Below, piece by piece: positions 25,339-36,183 of a stretch of DNA of 64,000 bases (its first letter is position 1; each line of letters opens with the position of its first letter). A program made the position numbers and the translations under genes. Under the pieces are notes generated by a model. The model was given only the letters and a program-made list of their open reading frames with translations, was not told the origin of the DNA and did no database searches. This DNA is from CF-39 sp035651155 (GTDB lineage: Bacteria; Chloroflexota; Limnocylindria; P2-11E): assembly GCA_035651155.1 (NCBI GenBank), contig DASRGG010000021.1, forward strand, positions 62,001-126,000, given 5' to 3'.

Positions 25339-27161
25339 CGCAGGCTCCAGTACGCGAGCAGCACGACCGCCGCCGCGAGCAGCATCGCCTCGTAGACCCG
25401 GACGTACCCGCCCTGCGCGCGCCGCACCACCGCGCCCCCGCCGGAGACCGCGCGCCCGACGAGGTCGGCGGATCCCTGGACCACACGCTCGCTCCCGGTC
25501 TCGAGCGCGAGGGCGAGGCCGCGGAACGCCGCGACGATCGAGCGCGCGTACAGCGCGTCCATCGCGAAGCCGGAGCGCGCGAGGTCGGCGGCGCGTACCG
25601 GCACGAGCGCGCGCGGCCCGCGCGCGTACACGGCGACGCCGGCGGCCGCGCCCGCGACCGCGAGCGACGCGGACACGAGGGAGAGCGCGAGCGGCGGCTC
25701 CGCGCCGGGCTCGCTGCCCAGGCTGAGCGCGCCCGACGCGACGAGGATCCCGAACGCGAGCGCGCCGGCGGCGAAGACGAGCAGCGGGACGAGCATCAGC
25801 GCGGGCGACTCGTGCGCGTGACGCGCCTCCTCGGAAGCCGCGGGCGCCACGAACACGAGAGCGAAGAGCCGCGCGACGTAGAGCGCGGTGAGCGGGCTCG
25901 TCGCGATCACCGCGACGAGGAGGATCGGGCGGTCCAGCACGGCCGCGGCGATCGCCTCCTTGCTGAAGAAGCCCGCGGCCGGCGGTATGGCGGCGAGTCC
26001 GAGCGCGCCGCACGCGAACGCGATCGTCGTGAGCGGAAGGCGCTTCGCGAGACCGCCGAGGCGGCGCACGTCGAGCTCGTCGTCGGTGGCGTGCATGACC
26101 GAGCCCGAGCCGAGGAAGAGCGCGGCCTTGAAGAGCGCGTGCGCGACGAGATGGAACGCGGCCGCGAACGCGGCGCCGGCGCCCGCGCCCACGAACATCA
26201 GGCCGACCTGCGAGATCGTCGACCACGCGAGCACGCGCTTGTGGTCGGTCTGCGCCAGCGCGACGACCGCGGCGAAGAGCGCGGTCGCGGCGCCGACGAT
26301 CGCCGCGGCGAGGAGGACGCTCGGATCGAGGATCGGCGCGAGCCGCAGGAGGAGCACCACGCCCGCGGTCACCATCGTCGCCGCGTGGATGAGCGCCGAG
26401 ACCGGCGTCGGACCCTCCATCGCGTCGGGGAGCCACACGTGGAGCGGCAGCTGCGCGGACTTCGCGAGCGCGCCGACGAGCAGGAGCGCGCTCGGGACGA
26501 GAAGGTAGCGATCCGGTCCGAGCGTGGAGATCCTCCGCACGCCCGCGGGGACGATGGCGTGCACGCGGCCCGCGACCTCGCCGATGTCGACGGTCTGGAA
26601 CGCCACGAAGATCGCGAAGATGCCGACGAGGAACGCCGCGTCGCCCACGCGGTTCACGACGAACGCCTTCACGCCGGCAGCCGCCGCCGCGGGCCGCTCG
26701 CGCCAGTGCGCGATGAGCAGGTACGAGCACAGCCCGACCAGCTCCCAGCCCGCGAAGAGGAGGAGCAGGTTCGATGCGACGACGATGAGAAGCATCGCGA
26801 ACACGAAGAGGTCGAGCGCCGCGAAGTAGCGCTGCGCGCCGGCGTCGTGCGCGAGGTAGCCGACGGAATAGAGGCAGATGAGGGCGGACACCCCGGCGAC
26901 CATGAGCGCGAGCGGCATCGTCAGCGGATCGATCCGCAGCGTGAGGTCGGCGCCGCGGATCGGAAGCCACGGTCCGACCTCCGCGACGAGAGAAGTCTTC
27001 CCCGCCGCGAACGCCCGCGCCAGCGCGATGCCCGCGCCGAACGAGAGCGCCAGCGCCGCCGTGGCGATCGCGCCGTTCGCGCGGCGCGAGAGCAGGCCGC
27101 CGAAGAGCGCGACGACGACCGCGCCGGCGAGCGGGAGCCCGACGAGCAGCACGAGCGTCAT
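25335..27161 (-). CDS. nuoL: NADH-quinone oxidoreductase subunit L
   Basis: 608 aa, the distal pump subunit with the long lateral helix at its C-terminus. Landmarks are LLLFAGWELVGLCSYLLIAH, KSAQLPLHVWLPDAMEGPTP, VSALIHAATMVTAGV, HKRVLAWSTISQVGLMF and HLVAHALFKAALFLGSGSV. Normal family length. ATG overlaps nuoK stop as ATGA. Confidence 0.96.
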   Translation of the reverse strand: MTLVLLVGLPLAGAVVVALFGGLLSRRANGAIATAALALSFGAGIALARAFAAGKTSLVAEVGPWLPIRGADLTLRIDPLTMPLALMVAGVSALICLYSVGYLAHDAGAQRYFAALDLFVFAMLLIVVASNLLLLFAGWELVGLCSYLLIAHWRERPAAAAAGVKAFVVNRVGDAAFLVGIFAIFVAFQTVDIGEVAGRVHAIVPAGVRRISTLGPDRYLLVPSALLLVGALAKSAQLPLHVWLPDAMEGPTPVSALIHAATMVTAGVVLLLRLAPILDPSVLLAAAIVGAATALFAAVVALAQTDHKRVLAWSTISQVGLMFVGAGAGAAFAAAFHLVAHALFKAALFLGSGSVMHATDDELDVRRLGGLAKRLPLTTIAFACGALGLAAIPPAAGFFSKEAIAAAVLDRPILLVAVIATSPLTALYVARLFALVFVAPAASEEARHAHESPALMLVPLLVFAAGALAFGILVASGALSLGSEPGAEPPLALSLVSASLAVAGAAAGVAVYARGPRALVPVRAADLARSGFAMDALYARSIVAAFRGLALALETGSERVVQGSADLVGRAVSGGGAVVRRAQGGYVRVYEAMLLAAAVVLLAYWSLR

Positions 27162-27457
27162 CCGCGGAGCTCCGACGCTTCGTCGACGTCGACGGACGCC
27201 GTGCGGCGCGCGACGTCGATGACGATGCCGAGCCCGACCGCCACCTCCGCGGCCGCGACGGTGATGACGAAGAAGGCCACGACCCCGCCGTCGAGCTGCG
27301 CGTAGCGCCGCGCCGCCGCGACGAACGTCAGGTTGACCGCGTTCAGCATCAGCTCGACCGCGACCAGCACGGAGAGCGCGTTCGTCCGCGTCACCACACC
27401 CGCCGCGCCGAGCGCGAAGAGGAGCCCGCCGAGGAGCAGGTACGCCTCGGTGGGCAT
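27158..27457 (-). CDS. nuoK: NADH-quinone oxidoreductase subunit K
   Basis: 99 aa, three-helix membrane-arm subunit. Conserved proton-path Glu in VELMLNAVNLTFVA and a second in AAAEVAVGLGIVI. Start MPTEAYL at 27457 (TGATG with nuoJ) gives the usual length; an earlier in-frame ATG would add six residues. Confidence 0.95.
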   Translation of the reverse strand: MPTEAYLLLGGLLFALGAAGVVTRTNALSVLVAVELMLNAVNLTFVAAARRYAQLDGGVVAFFVITVAAAEVAVGLGIVIDVARRTASVDVDEASELRG

Positions 27458-27984
27458 CAGCGGCGACCCGGCCATTCGCGTTCGGTCGACCGCTTGCGCG
27501 CGACGACGACCGCGCCGACGAGCGCCGCCAGCAGCAGCACGCTCGCGGCCTCGAACGCGAACAGGTAGCGGCCGAAGAGCACGTCGGCGATCGCGGCCAC
27601 GTTGTCGTCCGGGAGCGCGTCGCTCGACGCCGGCGGCAGCTCGCTCCGCAGGATCGCGACCGCGAGGACGGTGAACAGGCCCGCGGCGATGAGCGGACCG
27701 GCGAGCTGCAGCGCGGGGCGCCGCAGACGCGGCAGATCGGCGTGCGAGACGCCGAGCAGCATGATCACGAAGATCAGCAGCACCATGATCGCGCCGCCGT
27801 ACACGGCGACCTGCACGCCCGCGAGGAACGGCGCGCCGAGCCCGAGGAACAGCACCGCGAGCGAGAAGAGCGTCACCGTGAGGCTGAGCGCGCCGGACAG
27901 CGGATCGCGCCGCGTGACGGCGCTCGCCGCCGCGATGAGGCAGATGGGTCCGGCGACGGCGAAGATGGCCTGCTCCGCGTTCAA
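27457..27984 (-). CDS. nuoJ: NADH-quinone oxidoreductase subunit J
   Basis: 175 aa, five-helix membrane subunit that helps couple the quinone site to the pumps. VTRRDPLSGALSLTVTLFSL and VYGGAIMVLLIFVIMLLG are diagnostic, the latter holding the pi-bulge helix. Separated from nuoI by 76 bp, the largest gap within this operon; I see no terminator in it. Confidence 0.94.
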   Translation of the reverse strand: MNAEQAIFAVAGPICLIAAASAVTRRDPLSGALSLTVTLFSLAVLFLGLGAPFLAGVQVAVYGGAIMVLLIFVIMLLGVSHADLPRLRRPALQLAGPLIAAGLFTVLAVAILRSELPPASSDALPDDNVAAIADVLFGRYLFAFEAASVLLLAALVGAVVVARKRSTEREWPGRR

Positions 27985-28060
27985 CCTCGCGCCTCCGGCG
28001 CGGAGGCGCGCTCGGGGCTGGTGGGGCTCGGTCGGCCCGGCACTGTCGGGTCTCCCTCGC

Positions 28061-28534
28061 TCATCCGGGTAGCCAGGAGTCCTCAGGCTCGCGCTTCGGC
28101 AGCGTCGCGAGGAGCTGCTCCTTCGTCACGACGAGCTGCGCCTTCGTCGGTGCCGCGAGCTCGAACTCGTCCTTCATCTGGAGAGCCTCGGTCGGGCAGG
28201 CCTCGACGCAGTACCCGCAGTAGATGCAGCGCAGCAGATTGATGACGTAGGTCTTGGCGTAGCGCTCGCCGATCGAGATCGGCGCGTCGGGCGGATTCTC
28301 CGCGCCCTCGACGTAGATCGCGTCGGCGGGGCACACCAGTGCGCAGAGCTCGCAGCCGACGCACTTCTCGAGGCCGTTCTCGTGCCGCTCCAGCTCGTGA
28401 CGGCCGCGGTGGCGTCCCGGCAGCTCCGGGCGCTCCTCCGGGTAGCGGAGCGTCACCGGCGCGCGGAACGCGGTGCGCAGGGTCACGCCCATGCCCTTCG
28501 CGATCGCGAGGATGTCGCGGATCGGCGACATCAT
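28061..28534 (-). CDS. nuoI: NADH-quinone oxidoreductase subunit I
   Basis: 157 aa, carries clusters N6a and N6b linking NuoG to NuoB. Both Cys4 motifs are present (EKCVGCELCALVCPADAI; LRCIYCGYCVEACPTEAL). It is the intact reference against which the split NuoI-like parts at 6 kb and 10 kb can be compared. ATG 28534 overlaps nuoH as ATGA. Confidence 0.96.
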   Translation of the reverse strand: MMSPIRDILAIAKGMGVTLRTAFRAPVTLRYPEERPELPGRHRGRHELERHENGLEKCVGCELCALVCPADAIYVEGAENPPDAPISIGERYAKTYVINLLRCIYCGYCVEACPTEALQMKDEFELAAPTKAQLVVTKEQLLATLPKREPEDSWLPG

Positions 28535-29487
28535 CGGAGCGCCACCCAGAAGGCGACGACGGTGAGCTGGACGAGCGCGAGCGGGATGAGGACCTTCCAG
28601 CCGAACGCCATGAGCGTGTCGTAGCGCACGCGCGGAAGCGTCGCGCGCAGCCAGATGAAGACGAAGATGAGGAGCGCCATCTTCGCCGCGAACGCGGCGA
28701 CCCCGAGCAGCCCGCCGGCGAACGGCCACCAGCCGCCCAGGTAGAGCGTCGCGACGAGCGCGCTCGACACGATGACGTGGACGTACTCCGACAGCATGAA
28801 GAGCGCGAAGCGGAAGGACGAGTACTCGGTGTGGTAGCCGGCGCCGAGCTCCTGCTCCGCCTCGGGCAGGTCGAACGGCGCGCGGCTCGACTCCGCGATG
28901 CTGGCGAGGAGGTACACGGCGAGCCCGAGCGGCTGCGCGATCGCGAACGGGAGCGGGAACTGCGCGTCGACGATGCGCACCAAGGACAGCGAGCCGGCCG
29001 CGGCGATCACCCCGAGCGCGGCGAGACCCTGCGCGAGCTCGTACGAGATGAGCTGCGCGCTCGAGCGAAGCCCGCCGAGCAGCGCGTACTTGCTGTTCGA
29101 GCTCCAGCCGCCGAGCGCCACGCCGTACACGGCGATCGACGAGACCGCGGCGACATACAGGTAGCCGATGTTCAGATCGGCGAGATGGATGCCCGGCGAC
29201 GCGGGGATGACCGCGAACACGAGCATGATCGGAACGAGGGTGAGGATCGGCGTCAGGTAGTGGAGCACCCGGTCGGCCGCGACGGGCCGGACGTCCTCCT
29301 TCGTGAGCAGCTTCAGGACGTCGGCGAGCGGCTGGAAGATGCCCTGCGGTCCCACGCGGTCCGGGCCGATGCGCGCCTGCATGCGCGCGATGACCCGGCG
29401 CTCGGCGAGGATCGCGTACGCCGCGACCGTGAAGACGATCAGCACGAGCGCGAGCGACTCGATCGCCGCGATCACGACCTCGCTCAC
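28531..29487 (-). CDS. nuoH: NADH-quinone oxidoreductase subunit H
   Basis: 318 aa, membrane subunit forming the quinone channel entrance. Landmarks are RVIARMQARIGPDRVGPQG, QPLADVLKLLTKED, SRAPFDLPEAEQELGAGYHT and EYSSFRFALFMLSEY. GTG start overlaps nuoG stop (GTGA). Confidence 0.96.
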   Translation of the reverse strand: MSEVVIAAIESLALVLIVFTVAAYAILAERRVIARMQARIGPDRVGPQGIFQPLADVLKLLTKEDVRPVAADRVLHYLTPILTLVPIMLVFAVIPASPGIHLADLNIGYLYVAAVSSIAVYGVALGGWSSNSKYALLGGLRSSAQLISYELAQGLAALGVIAAAGSLSLVRIVDAQFPLPFAIAQPLGLAVYLLASIAESSRAPFDLPEAEQELGAGYHTEYSSFRFALFMLSEYVHVIVSSALVATLYLGGWWPFAGGLLGVAAFAAKMALLIFVFIWLRATLPRVRYDTLMAFGWKVLIPLALVQLTVVAFWVALR

Positions 29488-32078
29488 GCCGGCGTCACCT
29501 CGACGCGTGGCTGCGGGTCGTGCCACGCGAGCAACCGGCTCGTCGGCACGCCCGGCGCGTTCTCCGCGAGGAACGCGCGGCCCGCCGGCATCCGTGGATC
29601 GATGCGCGCGTACGCCGACACTCGTCCGTAGCGGCTCGCGACCGTCACGAGCGCGCCTTCCGCGATGCCGCGCGCCTCGGCGTCGCGTGGCGCGAGCGCG
29701 ATCGTGCCGTGCGCGTCCGCCGACAGGAGGCGCTCGGAGCGCGCGAGCATCGTGCCGCCCCCGATGAGCAGCGGCGCCGTGAGGAGGACGATGCCGTCGC
29801 CCGGCTCGGGGCGACGTCCCGGCAGCGGCTCGTATGGTCCGAGCGCGTCGCGCGCAGGCGGCTCGAGCACGCCGGGATCGGCGACGCCGTGCGGCTGATC
29901 GCTCGTGCGCAGGATCTCCTCCCCCGCGGACAGCGGGACCGCCGCGAGCGACGCGCCGAGGTGGATCGGCGACACGCGCGCCGACCCGGGCATCCCGAGC
30001 GGCCATCCGCCCGGCGCGAAGAACGGCTTCTGCGTGGTGATCCCCCGCGTCTGCGGCGTGGCGCTGGCGTAGACGCCGTACACACCGCCCGGCGCCGTCG
30101 CCATGCGCGTCCCGGGTCCCGGCGCGCCGGCCGCCGGAAGCAGCGCCGCGACCTCGGGCACGCGTCCGGGCGCGCGCGCGAGGAACTCGCGCGACGGCTC
30201 GCGCAGATCGAGACGGCCGGCGAGGTCCACGAGGATGGCGAGGTCGCTGCGCGCCTCGCCGGGCGGCTGCACGACCGGTTCGAGGCGCTGCGCGCGTCCC
30301 TCGACGTTCGTGATCGTCCCTTCCTTCTCCGGCAGGGCGGCGGCGGGGAGCACGACGTGCGCCTTCCCGGCGGTCGCGGACGGCGCGATGTCCTGCACCA
30401 CCAGGAAGTCCACGCGGCCGAGCGCGCGCTCGACGAGCTCGCGATCGGGGAAGGTGCGCAGCGGATCGACGCCGATGAGGTAGAGCGCGCGCAGGCGGCC
30501 CTCCGCGGCGGAGGCGATGATCTGGCCTCCGGCCACGCCGCGCTCGCCCGGGACGAGCCCCGCGCGCAGCGCGCCCATCGCGTTCGGCGCACGCATGAGG
30601 ATGCCGGCGCGCCTGGGCGCGTCGGGTCCGCCGATCTCGCGCGCGAAGTTCGCGATGGCGCGCGCCACGGCCTCTCCGTCGACGCGGCTTTCGAGCGTGG
30701 AGCCGCCCAGGAACAGGGGACGTTTCGACTCCACGAGGAGGTGCGGCCGCTGCGCGGCGAGCTCCGCGAGCGCGTCGACCTCGCCGCCGACGTCGGCGCG
30801 GACGACGATGGCCGCGTCGCGCTCGGCGTCGATCGGCCGCGAGCTGACGATCACGAGCGACGCGCCGCGCCGGATGGCCTTGCGCATGCGCAGCCACAGG
30901 ATCGGGAGCTCCTCGGTCGGGTCCAGCGCGACGAGCACGATCGCGTCGGCCTTCTCGACGTCGGTCATCGGGACCGGCAGGCCCGCGAGGTCGAGGAGCG
31001 CGCCGCCGGTCTGCCGGGCGGCGCTGCGGTGGTCGACGTGCGGCGTTCCGAGGCCCTTCGCGAAGACGCGATGGACGAGCGCGCACTCCTCGTTGGTGAT
31101 GCGCGTGCCGCCGATCACGCCGATCGCGTCGGGGCCGTAGCGCGTCGCGATCTGGCGCAGCCGGTCCGCGAGGAGGTCGAGCACGTCGTTCCAGCGCGCC
31201 GGCACGAGTGAGTCGCCGCTGCGCACGAGCGGATGCTCGAGGCGCGGCGCCTGGCTCACGTACTCGATGCCGAAATAGCCCTTGTCGCACAGCCAGACCT
31301 CGTTCACGGCCTCGTGCTGCCGCGGCTTCACGCGCACGACCTCGCCGCGCCGCGCCTCGTAGCGGACCGCGCAGCCGACGGCGCAGTGCCCGCAGATCGA
31401 GTCGCCGAACGCGAGGTCCTGCGGGCGCGCGCGGAAGCGATACGGCTCGCTCGTGAGCGCTCCGCAGGGGCAGAGCTCGACGATGTTGCCCTGGAACCTG
31501 GACGTGAGCGGAGCGCCGTCGAAGGTCCCCAGCACGCTCGTCGCGCCCCGGTCGTAGAACGCCAGCTCGGCGTCGCCGGCGACCTCGTCCATGAAGCGCG
31601 TGCACCGGTAGCAGAGGATGCAGCGCTCCATGTCGAGGACCACGAGCGGCGAGAGCCGCTCGGCCTTCGGCGCGCGCCGCTTCGGGATCTGGGAGCGCGA
31701 GGCGTCGGGCCCGTACAGATGCGAGTAGTCCTGGAGCGGGCACTCCCCCGCCGCATCGCACACGGGACAGTCCAGCGGGTGGTTCAGCAGCAGGAACTCG
31801 AGCACCGACCGTCGCGCGTCGGCGACCTCGGGGGTGTTCGTCTTCGCGATCATGCCGTCCGCGACCGGCGTGGTGCACGCAGTCTGCAGCTTCGGCATCT
31901 TCTCCACCGACACCGAGCAGATGCGGCACGCGCCGGCCAGCGAGAGCTTTGGGTGATAGCAGAAGCGCGGGATGTGGACGCCGGCCGTGCCGGCCGCCTC
32001 GATGAGCAGCGTGTTATTCGGGACCTCGACGGGGACGTCGTCGATCGTGACCTTCACGAGCCGGCTCTGCTCGGTCAC
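29484..32078 (-). CDS. nuoG: NADH-quinone oxidoreductase subunit G
   Basis: 864 aa. N-terminal [2Fe-2S] N1b ligands (FCYHPKLSLAGACRICSV), His-Cys N5 site (NHPLDCPVCDAAGECPLQ), N4 ligands (ERCILCYRCTRF) and a fourth motif CGHCAVGCAVRY at the start of the molybdopterin-oxidoreductase-like domain (the N7-type site, kept in some lineages). The long C-terminal domain retains the molybdopterin fold (HVVLPAAALPEKEGTITNVE) but is not expected to be catalytic. GTG start; GTGA overlap with nuoF. Confidence 0.95.
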   Translation of the reverse strand: MTEQSRLVKVTIDDVPVEVPNNTLLIEAAGTAGVHIPRFCYHPKLSLAGACRICSVSVEKMPKLQTACTTPVADGMIAKTNTPEVADARRSVLEFLLLNHPLDCPVCDAAGECPLQDYSHLYGPDASRSQIPKRRAPKAERLSPLVVLDMERCILCYRCTRFMDEVAGDAELAFYDRGATSVLGTFDGAPLTSRFQGNIVELCPCGALTSEPYRFRARPQDLAFGDSICGHCAVGCAVRYEARRGEVVRVKPRQHEAVNEVWLCDKGYFGIEYVSQAPRLEHPLVRSGDSLVPARWNDVLDLLADRLRQIATRYGPDAIGVIGGTRITNEECALVHRVFAKGLGTPHVDHRSAARQTGGALLDLAGLPVPMTDVEKADAIVLVALDPTEELPILWLRMRKAIRRGASLVIVSSRPIDAERDAAIVVRADVGGEVDALAELAAQRPHLLVESKRPLFLGGSTLESRVDGEAVARAIANFAREIGGPDAPRRAGILMRAPNAMGALRAGLVPGERGVAGGQIIASAAEGRLRALYLIGVDPLRTFPDRELVERALGRVDFLVVQDIAPSATAGKAHVVLPAAALPEKEGTITNVEGRAQRLEPVVQPPGEARSDLAILVDLAGRLDLREPSREFLARAPGRVPEVAALLPAAGAPGPGTRMATAPGGVYGVYASATPQTRGITTQKPFFAPGGWPLGMPGSARVSPIHLGASLAAVPLSAGEEILRTSDQPHGVADPGVLEPPARDALGPYEPLPGRRPEPGDGIVLLTAPLLIGGGTMLARSERLLSADAHGTIALAPRDAEARGIAEGALVTVASRYGRVSAYARIDPRMPAGRAFLAENAPGVPTSRLLAWHDPQPRVEVTPA

Positions 32079-33361
32079 GCCACCACCGCCTCGGCGCGCG
32101 CCGGGCAGCGGCCCTCGACGTGCGCCTGGAAGTGCTCGGGGAACTTGCGGAGCGCGCCGAGCTGCGGCGCCGCGGCGAAGTCGCCGAGGGCGCAGAGCGT
32201 CTTCCCCGAGATCTGCTCGCTCACGCTCTTCAGGAGCGCGACGTCGGCCGCGCCGCCACGACGCTCCGCGAGCCGGACGAGCGTCGCGTGCTGCCACACG
32301 GTGCCCTCTCGGCAGGGGACGCACTTTCCGCACGATTCGTGACGGAAGAAGCGCGCGAGCCGCTCGAGGGTTTCGACGATGCAGACGCGGTCGTCGAACA
32401 CCATGATCCCGCCCGCGCCGAGCTCGGTCCCGATCTTCCGCAGCGAGTCGAAGTCCATCGCGACGTCGATCTCATCCGGCCTGAGGGCGGTGGACGCGGC
32501 CGCGCCCGGGATCACGAAGCCGAGCGACCGGCCTCCGCGGATCCCGCCGGCATGCTCCTCGATGAGCTCGCGGAGCGGCGTGCCCATCGGCCGCTCGTAC
32601 ACGCCGGGACGCGCGACGTGACCGGAGAGGCAGTACATCTTCGGTCCGGGCGCGTTCTCCGGCCCGATGCTCTTGAACCACGCCGCGCCGCGCTCGACGA
32701 TCGACGGCACGCAGCCGAGCGTCTCGACGTTGTTGATCACGGTGGGCTTGCCGAAGAGACCGACCACGGCCGGGAACGGCGGGCGCGAGCGCGGCTGCGG
32801 GCGGCGGCCCTCGATCGATTCGAGCAGTGCGGTCTCTTCGCCGCAGATGTACGCGCCGGCGCCGCGGAACACGTGGATCTCGCACGAGAACGAGCTGCCG
32901 AGGATGCCGCGGCCGACGTAGCCCTTCGCGCGCGCCTGCGCGATCGCGCGCTCGAGGGCGCGGGCGCCGGCGAGGTTCTCGCCGCGGATGTAGATGTACG
33001 CGGCGGAGATCCCGACCGCGAAGCAGCAGATGAGGATGCCCTCCACGAGCGCGTGCGGGTCGGCGTCGATGAAGACGCGGTTGTTGAACGTCCCGGGCTC
33101 GCTCTCGTCGGCGTTCACCGCGAGGTACTTCACCGGCGCGTCCTTCGGGATGAACGACCACTTCCGCCCCGTCGGGAACCCCGCGCCGCCGCGGCCGCGC
33201 AGGTTGGACGCGATGACAAGGTCGGTGACGGACTGCGGCGTCATCTCGATGAGCGCCTTGCGCAACGCCTGATATCCGCCGGTGCGCTCGTACACGTCGA
33301 TGTCGCCGGACCGCTCGAGTCCGCGACGCCGCAGGAGGACGGGCTCGTACGCGGCGCTCAT
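32075..33361 (-). CDS. nuoF: NADH-quinone oxidoreductase subunit F
   Basis: 428 aa, NADH-oxidising flavoprotein with FMN and cluster N3. All hallmarks are intact: GLERSGDI..GGYQAL front, LRGRGGAGFPTGRKWSF, NADESEPGTFNNR, ICGEETALLESIEG, HESCGKCVPCREGT and TLCALGDFA. ATGA overlap with nuoE. Contrast with the diverged NuoF-like protein at 8.4-9.6 kb. Confidence 0.96.
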   Translation of the reverse strand: MSAAYEPVLLRRRGLERSGDIDVYERTGGYQALRKALIEMTPQSVTDLVIASNLRGRGGAGFPTGRKWSFIPKDAPVKYLAVNADESEPGTFNNRVFIDADPHALVEGILICCFAVGISAAYIYIRGENLAGARALERAIAQARAKGYVGRGILGSSFSCEIHVFRGAGAYICGEETALLESIEGRRPQPRSRPPFPAVVGLFGKPTVINNVETLGCVPSIVERGAAWFKSIGPENAPGPKMYCLSGHVARPGVYERPMGTPLRELIEEHAGGIRGGRSLGFVIPGAAASTALRPDEIDVAMDFDSLRKIGTELGAGGIMVFDDRVCIVETLERLARFFRHESCGKCVPCREGTVWQHATLVRLAERRGGAADVALLKSVSEQISGKTLCALGDFAAAPQLGALRKFPEHFQAHVEGRCPARAEAVVA

Positions 33362-33846
33362 CGCGCCTCCATGCCGAGGAGCTCGTCGACGCTGGTGATC
33401 GGTCCGCGGTATTGCAGATCCACCTGGACGGCGGGCGCCTGGTGGCACGCCGCGATGCACTCCTGGCGGCGCACGGTGAAGCGCCCGTCGGCCGTCGTCT
33501 CGCCAGGCGTGATCCCGAGGCGCGCGCAGAGGTCCGCGAGTAGCCGCTCGGCGCCGTTGGCCCGGCAGACCACGTTGTCGCAGACGTCGATGACGACCGT
33601 GCCGCGCGGCGCGCGATGGAACAGGAAGTAGAACGAGAGCACGCCCTCCGCGTCCGCCGCCGCGAGTCCGAGCCGGTCCGCGACCTCCGCGACGTCCGCG
33701 CGCGAGATCCAGCCCCGCTCGTCCTGCACGAGCCAGAGCGCGGGAAGGAGAGCCGCTCGCATCGTCGGGTACTTCGCCGCGAGCGAATCGATCCGATCGA
33801 GCAACGCCGCAGGGAGCGGCGAGTCCGACCGAGGGCCCCCGCTCAT
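33358..33846 (-). CDS. nuoE: NADH-quinone oxidoreductase subunit E
   Basis: 162 aa, thioredoxin-like subunit with [2Fe-2S] cluster N1a. The helical front (YPTMRAALLPALWLVQDERG) is followed by the four ligands in VCDNVVCR and RQECIAACHQAP. ATGA overlap with nuoD. Confidence 0.95.
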   Translation of the reverse strand: MSGGPRSDSPLPAALLDRIDSLAAKYPTMRAALLPALWLVQDERGWISRADVAEVADRLGLAAADAEGVLSFYFLFHRAPRGTVVIDVCDNVVCRANGAERLLADLCARLGITPGETTADGRFTVRRQECIAACHQAPAVQVDLQYRGPITSVDELLGMEAR

Positions 33847-35045
33847 CGATCGATCTCGCCGAGGACGAAGTCGATCGACGCGAGCGCGGCGATGCAGTCC
33901 GCCACCATGTGGCCTCGTACGAGGAGCGGCAGCGCCTGGAGGTTCGCGAACGATGGCGCGCGGAAGCGGACGCGCTGCGGAAGGTTCGTCCCGTTCGAGA
34001 CCACGTGCACGCCGTACTCGCCACGCGGCGACTCGACCGCCGCGTACGCCTCGCCTGGCGGCGGGATCGGACCCTCGGTCGCCAGCTTGTAGTGATGGAT
34101 GAGCGATTCCATCGAGCTGTGGATGAGCTCGCGCTTCGGATAGGCGATGTGCGGATCGTCGATGCGGATCGGGCCGCTCGGCAGCCTCGCGACGATCTGC
34201 CGGCAGATCTTCGCGCTCTCCTCGAGCTCCCGGCGCCGGACCAGGTACCGGGCGTACGCGTCGCCGGCCGTCTCCGTGATCACGTCGAACTCAAGCTCGC
34301 CGTAGACCTCGTAGGGGAGCGCGCGCCGCACGTCGTACGCGACGCCGGAGGCGCGCAGATTCGGACCGGTGAGGCTCCAGCGCGTCGCGTCGTGAGCCGA
34401 GATCTTCCCGATCCCGACCATGCGCTGCTTGAAGATGGGATTCTCGCGGATCAGGTCGTCGTACTCCGCGAGGCGCGCCGGGAACCGGTCGATGAACGTC
34501 GCGACGCCCTCGAGGAACCCGGGTGGCACGTCGGCGGGCAGGCCACCGATGCGGATGAAGCTCGTCATCATCCGCACGCCGGAGAGGAGCTCCATGAGGC
34601 GGAGCAGCTCCTCGCGCTCGCGGAAGCAGTAGATGAAGACGCTCGACGCGGCGAGGTCGAGCGACGTCGTTCCCACGAAGACGAGATGCGACGCGATGCG
34701 GTGCAGCTCGGCGATGAGCACGCGCAGCCAGCTCGCGCGCGGCGGTGCGCTGATGCCGAAGAGCTTCTCGACCGCGTTCACGTACGCGAGGTTGTTCGAG
34801 TACGGCGACAGGTAGTCGATCCGATCGGTGAGCGTGATCGCCTGGTGATAGGTGCGGTACTCGCAGGACTTCTCGATGCCGGTGTGCAGGAACCCGATGT
34901 CGGGGTGCGCGTCGACCACGACCTCGCCGTCCAGGTCGAGCATGAGTCGCAGCACCCCGTGCGTCGACGGGTGCTGCGGGCCCATGTTCAGCAGCATCGT
35001 CTCGTGCGGCGGCAGGGTCGGCTCGCTGTCTCGGAGGACCGTCAT
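33843..35045 (-). CDS. nuoD: NADH-quinone oxidoreductase subunit D, copy 2
   Basis: 400 aa. Quinone-pocket subunit: LLNMGPQHPSTHGVLRL, HTGIEKSCEYRTYHQ, and C-terminal FVLGEIDR. HTGIEK replaces the HRGLEK of copy 1. ATGA overlap with nuoC. Confidence 0.96.
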   Translation of the reverse strand: MTVLRDSEPTLPPHETMLLNMGPQHPSTHGVLRLMLDLDGEVVVDAHPDIGFLHTGIEKSCEYRTYHQAITLTDRIDYLSPYSNNLAYVNAVEKLFGISAPPRASWLRVLIAELHRIASHLVFVGTTSLDLAASSVFIYCFREREELLRLMELLSGVRMMTSFIRIGGLPADVPPGFLEGVATFIDRFPARLAEYDDLIRENPIFKQRMVGIGKISAHDATRWSLTGPNLRASGVAYDVRRALPYEVYGELEFDVITETAGDAYARYLVRRRELEESAKICRQIVARLPSGPIRIDDPHIAYPKRELIHSSMESLIHHYKLATEGPIPPPGEAYAAVESPRGEYGVHVVSNGTNLPQRVRFRAPSFANLQALPLLVRGHMVADCIAALASIDFVLGEIDR

Positions 35046-35499
35046 CGCGTCGTTCCCTCGGGGAAGTCGATCGGCGCCACGCGCTCGGCCGGCGGGCGCA
35101 GGCCGTAGTCCACCACCTCGCCACCGAGCGGGTGATCGCGGCGGAGCGGGTGGCCGATCCAGTCGTCGGGCATGAGGATGCGGCGCAGGTCCGGATGGTC
35201 GGCGAAGGTCACCCCGTACATGTCGTAGACCTCGCGCTCGTACCACTCTGCCGGCGGGTAGAGGCGGGTGATGCTGGGCACGGCCACCTCCTCCCCGACC
35301 TGGACCTTCAGCCGCGTGCGCGCGTTGTCCGCCAGCCGGTGGAACAGGTAGACGACGTCGAACCTCGGCTCGCGCTCGGGCGTGTCGTACGCGAAGAGAT
35401 CGACGAGCAGGTCGTATCCGTCGGCGCGGAGCTCACCCACCCGATCGAGGAGCTGCTCCGCGGCGACGACGGCGGTCGGGATGCCGTCGGCGACGCGGA

Positions 35500-35503
<4 letters not shown>
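35042..35503 (-). CDS. nuoC: NADH-quinone oxidoreductase subunit C
   Basis: 153 aa, 30-kDa type peripheral subunit. Diagnostic EWYEREVYDMYGVTFADHPD and ILMPDDWIGHPLRRDHPLGG. ATGA overlap with nuoB. It has no counterpart in the partial nuo set at 5-12 kb. Confidence 0.95.

Positions 35504-36173
<670 letters not shown>

Positions 36174-36183
<10 letters not shown>

Noticed and set aside
25293..27305. Plus-strand 670-aa open frame opposite nuoL
   Set aside because: Low-complexity antisense frame of nuoL; no motifs.
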